DNA from: DASUZB01 sp036377075
GTDB lineage: Bacteria > Actinomycetota > CALGFH01
Direction of reading: 5' to 3'
Length of the DNA stretch: 10,071 bases
Assembly (NCBI GenBank): GCA_036377075.1
Contig: DASUZB010000036.1
Location: 1-10,071, forward strand
Below, one piece after another: positions 1 through 5,112 of the stretch (within the stretch, counting starts at the first letter, position 1; every line of letters begins with the position of its first letter). Under the pieces are notes generated by a model. It was not told where the DNA came from. It did not search any database and saw only the letters and a program-made list of their open reading frames with translations. Both the position numbers and the translations under genes were made by a program.

Positions 1-142
1 TCCCCGGCTCGGCCTGCCCGAAGGGCGCGACGGCGTGCTCGATGTAGTCCTCGGCCATCAGCTCGTCGGCGGCGGCCGGATTGCGCTGGTTCCAGACTTC
101 CTCGAAATGCCGCCGGACCAACTCCTTGTTTACCCCGGACAT
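1..142 (-). CDS. SnoaL-like / ester cyclase family protein (N-terminus, partial)
   Basis: Only the first 47 codons are in the window; the gene runs off the left edge. The visible residues include HFEEVWNQRN at about 12-21 and AEDYIEHAV at about 30-38. This matches the opening of SnoaL-like polyketide-cyclase / ester-cyclase proteins (NTF2-like fold), where a first helix with 'FxxVWNxxN' is followed by 'xxDYxxH'. Members are small soluble proteins of about 130-150 residues, and most have no defined substrate. The ATG is well supported: a near-perfect Shine-Dalgarno AAAGGAGG lies at 154-147 on the minus strand, 4 bases before the ATG. The gene starts 21 bp after the stop of the membrane-protein gene upstream, so the two are probably co-transcribed. 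The family call rests on the N-terminus only. Confidence 0.7.
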   Translation of the reverse strand, partial: MSGVNKELVRRHFEEVWNQRNPAAADELMAEDYIEHAVAPFGQAEPG

Positions 143-163
143 GGTCCCTCCTTTGGTCGCGCG

Positions 164-1465
164 TCACCGGCCAGATTGGCCGAGCTGCGTCCTGGGACCG
201 TTACGGGCGGCGGCTATATCGGAGGGTCCCCGCGGTCGCAGCCACAGCGACACGCTGGTCGGCTGCATCGTCCGCTCCACCACGGTCAGCAGCTCGGAGG
301 TCTGGGTGTTCAGGTCGACCTGCTGGCGGAGCCGCGCGGCGAACACCTCGATGGTCCTACTGGTGTCGAAGCGGCGGCGATTGAAGCGCCGGTCGACCAA
401 CTGCTGGATGCGGCGGCGGGCCGGCTGGAACGCCGCCGCCACCGCCAGGGTCGCTCCGGCCACGACGAGGCTGGAGTCCCGGCCCAAGAGCTGGCCAAGG
501 CCCAGGACCACCCCGGCGTAGCCGCCGCCCAGCAGGACCGTGAGCAGCCCGTAGGCCAAGGTGCGGCTGATGATGCGGTCCAGGTCGTACAGGCGGTAGC
601 GCAGGATCGCCGCGCCGAGCGCCGCCGACAGGATCGGTGGACAGAGACCGCCCGCCAACGCGGCAAGGGCAAAGGCGCCCAGCGCCAAGGCCGTGAGGTC
701 GCTCACGAACAGCAGTGCCACCACCACCGCGGCCAACACCACCCAGCGCAGCTGCTGACGTTCGACGCCGCGGGCGCGGCGGAACCGCACCACCAGCGAT
801 CCCGCCGCGACCATCAGGGCCAGCAGGGTGACGCCCAGCGCGAGCTGGTTGACGACCAGCAGGGCACCACCGACACCGCGGAAGTCCAGCTGGTTCTCGG
901 CCTGGACGCGCGGGTCCAGCGACCCCGGCGCCACCGCCAGTGCCACCAGCAAGGCGACCGGGGCGGCCACGGTGGCCCAGGCCCACCAGCGCCAGCGGAC
1001 CGAGGGCAGCGACCCGGTCGGGGTCAGCAGCAGGATGAAGCTGAGCGCCAGCAGCGCCGCCAGGATGACGGCCAAATAGCAGCGGGCCACGGCATGAGCG
1101 GCGGGCAGGGCGCCGGGCCGGGCCACCAGCCCGTAGGCCGCGTAGGCGGCGGCCACCCCGGCCGCGTTCAGGGCCAGGCCGAGGACCAGCAGCAGCCAGC
1201 CGACCGGGTGCGCCGGCCGGCGGCTGGCCAGCACCGCCCCGGCCGTGGCCGCGCTCACCAGCGCCAGCACGGGGGCAACCACGGACCCGCCGTGGAGCTG
1301 GGCCAGGTCGAGCTGGGCCAGGTCGGGCCGGCCGGCCTGGCGCGACAGGTGGTCCAGCCAGGCGGTCACGGGGAGCCCGACCATGGCCAACGCCCACAGC
1401 GCCCACGCCAACACGCCCGGCCACCAGCGCGGCCGGACCAATCGGGCATGAGAGGTCACCGCCAT
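164..1465 (-). CDS. Polytopic membrane protein resembling a histidine-kinase sensor domain without a kinase
   Basis: A protein of 433 residues with about nine or ten hydrophobic segments (roughly 15-35, 61-80, 88-110, 127-148, 159-179, 200-225, 241-270, 275-289, 302-324, 331-347). It carries the 'RRPAHPVGWLLL' motif (about 82-93) and, near the C-terminus, 'RYRLYDLDRIISRTLAYGLL' (289-308) and 'QPARRRIQQLVDRRFNRRRF' (347-366). These are hallmarks of an actinobacterial membrane module that often forms the input half of sensor histidine kinases. Here the protein ends about 65 residues after the last motif, with no HisKA or HATPase region. It is probably a stand-alone member of the family; its role is unknown. 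The ATG at 1465 is preferred. The frame is open to 1537, but the extra residues look unlike the family. A GTG two codons in (1459) would sit better behind the GAGG at 1472-1469. The SnoaL-like gene follows 21 bp downstream. Confidence 0.8.
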   Translation of the reverse strand: MAVTSHARLVRPRWWPGVLAWALWALAMVGLPVTAWLDHLSRQAGRPDLAQLDLAQLHGGSVVAPVLALVSAATAGAVLASRRPAHPVGWLLLVLGLALNAAGVAAAYAAYGLVARPGALPAAHAVARCYLAVILAALLALSFILLLTPTGSLPSVRWRWWAWATVAAPVALLVALAVAPGSLDPRVQAENQLDFRGVGGALLVVNQLALGVTLLALMVAAGSLVVRFRRARGVERQQLRWVVLAAVVVALLFVSDLTALALGAFALAALAGGLCPPILSAALGAAILRYRLYDLDRIISRTLAYGLLTVLLGGGYAGVVLGLGQLLGRDSSLVVAGATLAVAAAFQPARRRIQQLVDRRFNRRRFDTSRTIEVFAARLRQQVDLNTQTSELLTVVERTMQPTSVSLWLRPRGPSDIAAARNGPRTQLGQSGR

Positions 1466-1741
1466 GATCCTCGGTGCACGCAGCCCACCACCGGCACCGC
1501 CATCCCTAACCCGAGACTCCCAACATCCAGGACACACACAGCCTGACCGGCCTTCGTCCCGGCAACGTTACGGACGATGGACCAGCCGAAACACCAGGGC
1601 CTTGTGAAACAGCCTGTCAAGAACCAGTTGCGCAAAGGCGCAGCCGTGATGCCGACGGTTGCCGGGCGCTTGGGAACCTCGGGTGACGGCGACCATGACC
1701 CTGCCCATCCGGCTGCGGGTTGCTGAACGCGCAAACGACAA

Positions 1742-1835
1742 CGCTCCGTCGGCTGATCGGATCGTCTGTCGTGATCGGGCCGGCAATGCCGCGCCACGAG
1801 CGTCCCCATTTGGATGGCCGTCAGCCGACGGAGCG
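1742..1835. repeat. 94-bp inverted-repeat element with three internal hairpins
   Basis: The arms CGCTCCGTCGGCTGA (1742-1756) and TCAGCCGACGGAGCG (1821-1835) are perfect reverse complements over 15 bp. After a one-base bulge (T1757), a further CGG/CCG pairing (1758-1760 with 1818-1820) extends the stem to 18 bp. The enclosed bases contain three small hairpins in a row: GATC/GATC (1760-1763 with 1773-1776; its first base is shared with the outer stem), CGGCAATGCCG (1781-1791, extendable by GGC/GCC with one bulge) and CCATTTGGATGG (1806-1817). The whole could fold as a four-way junction in RNA or single-stranded DNA. No flanking target duplication is obvious. Candidate roles are a structured RNA, a miniature transposable element or a protein-binding site. 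Confidence 0.55.
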
Positions 1836-2004
1836 AGAAGTCGAGGCCGCCGCGACCGGCGGCCCGGCTACAAGGCAGGGTAGCGTCTCGATCCGCATCG
1901 CCTCCTCCCGGTCGAACCGACGAACCTGGCCAGCTCACTGTCTCTCTGTGCCAGTTTGGCCTGGCGCGCCTTGTGTCTGCTGGCCGACGCGCAGATGCTG
2001 CCAC

Positions 2005-2041
2005 GTTGGGACACCCCCCGGTAGGGGCCATTGGGCCCAAC
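2005..2041. repeat. Nested inverted repeat with 10-bp palindrome
   Basis: GTTGGG (2005-2010) pairs with CCCAAC (2036-2041). Inside lies the hairpin CCCC-GGTA-GGGG (2016-2027), and the right arm overlaps the perfect palindrome TTGGGCCCAA (2031-2040). No T-run follows on either strand, so this is not a standard intrinsic terminator. Confidence 0.4.
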
Positions 2042-2110
2042 TTCCAGGGGACCATCCGCGAGCCTTTGTGCATAGCAGCCTCACCCTGGTAAGCGTCAAG
2101 GCATGGGCGG

Positions 2111-2127
2111 CTGTTGACGCGTAACAG
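2111..2127. repeat. Operator-like palindrome CTGTT(G)ACGCGTAACAG
   Basis: The arms CTGTT (2111-2115) and AACAG (2123-2127) flank the self-complementary core ACGCGT (2117-2122), with one unpaired G at 2116. The size and symmetry resemble a binding site for a dimeric regulator, but no gene start lies close by, so the role is unknown. Confidence 0.3.
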
Positions 2128-2149
2128 CCTGTGTCGCAAACGGCCGTCA

Positions 2150-2187
2150 GTACCGGAGTAGCCCTACGGCTGGTGTCGTGCCGGTAC
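2150..2187. repeat. Inverted repeat GTACCGG/CCGGTAC with inner hairpin
   Basis: The perfect 7-bp arms GTACCGG (2150-2156) and CCGGTAC (2181-2187) enclose a second hairpin, AGCC-CTAC-GGCT (2160-2171). It lies about 60 bases downstream of the stop codon of the minus-strand membrane-protein gene and may take part in ending or protecting that transcript. Confidence 0.35.
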
Positions 2188-2201
2188 GCCACCGATTCGT
2201 C

Positions 2202-2216
2202 GGCCCGGCATGGGCC
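2202..2216 (-). terminator. Short GC hairpin downstream of the membrane-protein gene
   Basis: GGCCC (2202-2206) pairs with GGGCC (2212-2216) around a 5-base loop, about 29 bases beyond the TAA of the 2245-3123 gene on the minus strand. There is no T-tract, which is common for terminators of high-GC actinobacteria, and the stem is short, so support is moderate to weak. Confidence 0.3.
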
Positions 2217-2244
2217 TTGCAGGTTGGTGCCGAGCGCTCAGGCG

Positions 2245-3123
2245 TTAGGGAGACAAGAAGGCAGTGGCCGCACTCGCAAGAAGCGGCCCGAGGATGGCCA
2301 GACCGGTCTGAAGATCCGCGATGACGCCGCGATCCACCCCCAGTAGCTGCTCCAGCTTGTGACGATCCTCGGCCAAGCTCAGGATGGCCGACGCCTCCTC
2401 GGCCTCGGTGAGCGGGAACAGGTCGTCGCACAGACTCTGTCCGCGACGCTGCAAGGCCGTGGCGGCGGGTATGTAGAACAGCGCGACCACCAGCGAACCC
2501 GCCCCGCCGAAAACCAGCACGGCCTGCGGTGGTGCCTGGTTGAGCCCGCTGTACTCAGAACCCGCCGGCAGACTTCGCAACAGCGCCGCCCCGGCGCCGA
2601 AGACAAGCGTCCACAGCGCGACCAGTGAACCAACGGCGGCCAGCAGCCGCTGCAGCAGCTGCCGCAGCCTGAGCAGTACGGCGATCTGCTCACCTCTGGT
2701 GCCGGGCATCGACGTGTTGCTGGCCGCGTGCCGGACGCCCTCCATGACCCCAGCGGGGGGAACGCCGCCAAGGATCACAACGGTGTACAGCGCCACGCCT
2801 TTCCAGGTCCCCACTGCCGGTCCGAGGAGCGCTGTCCCGACGCCGACCAGCAGGGTGACGCCCATGATCGTTGCGACCCGGGCGATCACGTCGCGCCCGC
2901 GGACGGTGCGGTATTCCAACAGCTCGGCCCAGCGGTTCAGCCCGTAGGGGAAGACCACGCCCGCGGTGGTGGTCAACGCGATTAGGAGCACAGCCCAAAT
3001 GGGCCACAGCGGAGCGTCGTGGTGGGCGGAGGTGTGGACATACCAGAGCCCGAATGCGAGTCCCAGCCCGATGGGTGCGAGTCGGGCGAGGCGCGCCATG
3101 GGCAGCGTGTTCGGTCGTGGCAC
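2245..3123 (-). CDS. Membrane protein of unknown function
   Basis: I do not recognise this family. The protein of about 292 residues has hydrophobic segments near 15-29, 39-60, 79-104, 109-127, 160-182 and 200-223. A polar, acidic C-terminal stretch follows (about 227-272, containing FPLTEAEEASAIL and EDRHKLEQLL), then a last hydrophobic segment (273-291) ending at SP. It is likely an integral cytoplasmic-membrane protein with a small soluble loop near the C-terminus. The frame is open up to 3210, but I prefer the GTG at 3123. GGAAGG lies 5 bases before it, and a TATAGT -10 box (3168-3163) falls inside the longer version, which would put the transcript start near 3156. ATG at 3099 is another option, with no clear ribosome-binding site. 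Coding is supported by the regular hydrophobic pattern and the absence of a better frame. Confidence 0.65.
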   Translation of the reverse strand: MPRPNTLPMARLARLAPIGLGLAFGLWYVHTSAHHDAPLWPIWAVLLIALTTTAGVVFPYGLNRWAELLEYRTVRGRDVIARVATIMGVTLLVGVGTALLGPAVGTWKGVALYTVVILGGVPPAGVMEGVRHAASNTSMPGTRGEQIAVLLRLRQLLQRLLAAVGSLVALWTLVFGAGAALLRSLPAGSEYSGLNQAPPQAVLVFGGAGSLVVALFYIPAATALQRRGQSLCDDLFPLTEAEEASAILSLAEDRHKLEQLLGVDRGVIADLQTGLAILGPLLASAATAFLSP

Positions 3124-3162
3124 GACGGCCTTCCGCGGCGGTTCATCGCTGAATCGTTGCTG

Positions 3163-3168
3163 ACTATA
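3163..3168 (-). promoter_or_regulatory. -10 box TATAGT of the membrane-protein gene
   Basis: TATAGT on the minus strand matches the TATAAT consensus at five of six positions and lies 40 bases before the GTG start at 3123. No good -35 hexamer is found 16-18 bases further upstream. The box supports starting the gene at 3123 or 3099 rather than 3210. Confidence 0.4.
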
Positions 3169-3318
3169 GGAGTTTCGGCCTGGGCAGCGACCATTGGCGG
3201 CCAGCAGCATCCTGCTAAGCCCCCGAGCCGGCCCCTCCGCTCCGCCTCGCGGCAGCCAGGGAACATGCCGTCAGGGCGGGAGTCGCGTCCGGGCAGCAGT
3301 ACGAGTCAGCATGGCCAG

Positions 3319-3355
3319 TGTCCACGGTGACCGCTGTCGCCAAACATTGTCCACA
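3319..3355 (+). other. Two DnaA-box-like sites
   Basis: TTGTCCACA (3347-3355) equals the DnaA-box form favoured in high-GC actinobacteria. A second TGTCCAC (3319-3325, in the context GTGTCCACG) lies in the same orientation 29 bp upstream. Both are in the gene-free spacer between the membrane-protein gene and the hicA remnant. Two sites alone do not make an origin. Confidence 0.3.
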
Positions 3356-3440
3356 GATGGGCGCCGGACGCAGCGTCGGCGCGACGGGCTCACTAGGCTG
3401 CCAAGTGACCCGTTGCCCCGCGCCCTGGAGCCCGCTGCCA

Positions 3441-3526
3441 GTGAAGGTCCGTGAGATCGTCAAGCTCATCGAGGGGGAAGGATGGAGACTCGACAGGCAG
3501 GCCTGAAGGGACCCAGAAGCACGTGA
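3441..3526 (+). pseudogene. hicA: hicA toxin remnant with internal deletion
   Basis: The GTG at 3441 opens VKVREIVKLIEGEGWRLDRQ, the usual N-terminus of HicA mRNA-interferase toxins ('MKVxEVIKLIExDGW'), and stops at TGA 3504-3506 after 21 codons. In another frame, the bases 3491-3523 encode RQAGLKGPRST and end at TGA 3524-3526, which is the usual HicA C-terminus ('ILKQAGLK...'). The two ends overlap at the CAGGCAGG sequence around 3494-3501. The middle, including the 'GSH' segment with the catalytic histidine, is missing; by comparison with typical 60-80-residue HicA proteins, roughly 35-45 codons were lost, with a frameshift. The toxin cannot be functional. The true stop still overlaps the hicB start as GTGA, so the original operon layout is preserved. 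Confidence 0.8.
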
Positions 3527-3747
3527 GTGGCTACGCGGTGATCATCGAGCGGGGTGGCGACAGCTTCGGCGCCTACGTTCCCGAGTTGCCAGGCGTCGGC
3601 GTGGTCGGGGAGTCGGTCGAGGAGGTCGAGCGGCTGGTCCGAGAGGCCATCGGGCTGCACCTGGAGAGCCTGCGGGCGCACGGCGACGCGGTGCCACGGC
3701 CCTCGGCCGTGGCGGCGATGGTCGTCGAGGCGCCGCCTGCCGCCTGA
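3523..3747 (+). CDS. hicB: HicB family antitoxin
   Basis: A 74-residue protein with the HicB-like (partial RNase H) fold signature. A strand, YAVIIERGGDSFGAYVPELP (residues 4-23), is followed by GVGVVGESVEEVERLVREAIGLH, matching the 'xFSAYxPDLPGCxxxGxTxEEAxxxxxEAIxxH' pattern of HicB antitoxins. It lacks a C-terminal ribbon-helix-helix or HTH domain, as in the short actinobacterial HicB type. HicB normally binds HicA and blocks its mRNA cleavage. The GTG start at 3523 overlaps the original hicA stop (GTGA), implying translational coupling; the frame is open further upstream but only through hicA sequence. Because hicA is deleted, this is an orphan antitoxin. It may persist as a regulator, protect against HicA from other loci, or be in early decay. 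Confidence 0.85.
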   Translation: MSGYAVIIERGGDSFGAYVPELPGVGVVGESVEEVERLVREAIGLHLESLRAHGDAVPRPSAVAAMVVEAPPAA

Positions 3748-3748
3748 G

Positions 3749-3782
3749 CCTGAGGCACCCGGCCGCGCTGGCCAGCCTCAGG
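3749..3782. terminator. Bidirectional hairpin between hicB and mrp
   Basis: CCTGAGGC (3749-3756) and GCCTCAGG (3775-3782) are perfect 8-bp inverted arms, with an inner GGCC/GGCC pairing (3761-3764 with 3770-3773). The hairpin begins one base after the hicB stop, and its right arm contains the mrp stop codon (3780-3778). This position suits a shared terminator for the two convergent genes. There is no T-run. Confidence 0.55.
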
Positions 3783-4884
3783 TCAGCAGCGGCAGGCGCT
3801 TGCCGACCAGGGTGCGAGGGCGGGGTGGGAGGGCCGCGGCGACCTTGAGGAGCTCCTGGCTGGCGGGGGCGTCGGGGTCGGAGACGACCAGCGGCTTGCC
3901 GGAGTCGCTGCCCTCGCGCAGGCGCAGGTCGATCGGGACGCGGCCGAGCAGGGTGGTGTCGAGGTCGGCGGCGAGTTGCTCGCCGCCGCCGCGGCCGAAG
4001 ATCTCGTGGCGCTCGTCGCAGCTCGGGCAGACGAAGTAGCTCATGTTCTCGACCACGCCGGCGACCTTCATGTGGTTGGCGAGGGCGAACTTGCCGGCCA
4101 GCACCGCGACCCGCTCCGCCGCCTCCTGCGGCGTCGTGACCAGCAGCATCTCGGCACCGGGGAGCATCTGCGCCAGGGAGATCGAGACGTCGCCGGTGCC
4201 CGGCGGCAGGTCGGCGAGCACGTAGTCGACCTCGCCCCAGTGGACGTCGGTGAGGAACTGCTGCACGGCGCGGTGGAGCATGGGCCCGCGCCACATCACC
4301 GGCTTGTTCGGCTCGATGAAGAAGCCGATCGAGATGACCCGCACCCCGTGGGCCTCGAGCGGCAGGATCATGCCGTTGAAGCCGATCGGCCGGCCATGGG
4401 CGCCGAGCATGCGGGGCACGCTGAAGCCGTAGATGTCGCAGTCGACCACGGCCACCCGGTGGCCCTGGGCGGCCAGCGCCGCCGCCAGGTTGACGGTCAC
4501 CGAGGACTTGCCGACGCCGCCCTTGCCCGAGGCCACCGCGAGCACCCGGGTGGTGGAGTTGTCGCCCCAGAACGAGATCGTCTTCTGCGGGCCGCTCTCG
4601 CCGCGCAGGCGGCTCACCATGGCGCCGCGCTGCTGCTCGGTCATCACGCCGAGGTCGACGACCACGCGGCTGACCCCGGCCAGGGGCGCGACGGCCGCGG
4701 TCACGTCCTTGGTGATGCGGTCCTTCAGCGGGCAGCCGGGCACGGTGAGCAGCACCTTGACGGTGACCGCGCCGTCGGCGTCGATGCCGACGTCCTGCAC
4801 CATGTCGAGCTCGGTGATGGGCCGGTGGATCTCGGGGTCCTGCACCTGGCCCAAGGCGCTGTAGACCTCGTCGCGAGTGACCAT
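3778..4884 (-). CDS. mrp: Mrp/ApbC-family iron-sulfur cluster carrier ATPase
   Basis: A 368-residue soluble P-loop ATPase of the Mrp/NBP35/ApbC group, which assembles and passes Fe-S clusters to target proteins in the cytoplasm. An N-terminal MIP18/DUF59 domain spans about 4-85, with DPEIHRPITELDMV and TVPGCPLKD. A deviant Walker A, SGKGGVGKSS, sits at 119-128, followed by DCDIYGFSVPRMLG (148-161), the switch-like ADLPPGTGD (224-232), and the cluster-binding CPSC motif (Cys286, Cys289) within FVCPSCDERHEIFG. The length is normal for the family. The ATG at 4884 has an upstream AGAGGTGA about 8-9 bases away. The frame is open far upstream, antisense to the neighbouring oxidoreductase, but that extension is a GC-bias artefact. 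An extended -10 promoter lies about 70 bases upstream. The gene is divergent from the FAD oxidoreductase and convergent with hicB. Confidence 0.95.
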   Translation of the reverse strand: MVTRDEVYSALGQVQDPEIHRPITELDMVQDVGIDADGAVTVKVLLTVPGCPLKDRITKDVTAAVAPLAGVSRVVVDLGVMTEQQRGAMVSRLRGESGPQKTISFWGDNSTTRVLAVASGKGGVGKSSVTVNLAAALAAQGHRVAVVDCDIYGFSVPRMLGAHGRPIGFNGMILPLEAHGVRVISIGFFIEPNKPVMWRGPMLHRAVQQFLTDVHWGEVDYVLADLPPGTGDVSISLAQMLPGAEMLLVTTPQEAAERVAVLAGKFALANHMKVAGVVENMSYFVCPSCDERHEIFGRGGGEQLAADLDTTLLGRVPIDLRLREGSDSGKPLVVSDPDAPASQELLKVAAALPPRPRTLVGKRLPLLT

Positions 4885-4952
4885 GGGAGCGTTCACCTCT
4901 GCTGGCGCGAGGCGCCGGGAGCGTCGTGGCGGGTCAGACCGCCTACCCTCGC

Positions 4953-4962
4953 AGTGTAGCAA
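4953..4962 (-). promoter_or_regulatory. Extended -10 promoter of mrp
   Basis: On the minus strand the sequence reads TTGCTACACT: a TACACT -10 hexamer (4958-4953) preceded by the extended TG-n element. It is 68 bases before the mrp ATG. No clear -35 is seen, which is tolerated by extended -10 promoters. Confidence 0.45.
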
Positions 4963-5112
4963 CCGCCCGGACCCTGCCGAGCGGGCGCGCGAGCAGCGCG
5001 ATTGTCGGACACCGGACGCCCCTTCGGCGCCGCTGCGACTAGGCTTGGGCGAGAATGCGGCGTCCACCGACGCGGGAGGCTCGGCGCGACCCGGGCCCGG
5101 GAGGAGCGGAGC

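Larger units (their letters stand above)
1466..2244. other. Gene-free stretch rich in inverted repeats
   Basis: I find no convincing gene in these roughly 780 bases between two minus-strand genes. Open frames exist on both strands (for example 1456-2139 minus and 1720-2124 plus), but their translations are rich in Arg, Trp, Cys and Pro, resemble no family I know, lack ribosome-binding sites and overlap each other. The stretch does hold several inverted repeats, listed separately: 1742-1835, 2005-2041, 2111-2127, 2150-2187 and 2202-2216. A perfect -35 hexamer TTGACA occurs on the minus strand (1620-1615), but the -10 region 17-18 bases further on (CTGGTG/TGGTGT) is poor, so I do not call a promoter. 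The stretch could be the scar of a lost element, an RNA-coding region or a long regulatory spacer. Confidence 0.6.

Noticed and set aside
35..1546. A 503-codon plus-strand frame opposite the membrane-protein gene
   Set aside because: Its translation is dominated by Gln, Arg, Gly and His with no fold-like pattern, while the opposite strand encodes clear membrane helices and family motifs.
1615..1620. Perfect -35 hexamer TTGACA on the minus strand upstream of the 164-1465 gene
   Set aside because: No acceptable -10 box follows at 16-18 bases.
1720..2124. A 134-codon plus-strand frame in the gene-free region
   Set aside because: It overlaps other equally open frames and the inverted-repeat element and resembles no protein family.
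1456..2139. A 227-codon minus-strand frame in the gene-free region
   Set aside because: No ribosome-binding site, no recognisable motif, overlap with the start of the downstream gene, and a Trp/Arg/Cys-rich composition.
5002..5045. Possible promoter for the FAD oxidoreductase gene (TTGTCG and TAGGCT)
   Set aside because: The two hexamers are 32 bases apart, far from the 16-18 needed, and no better pair was found.
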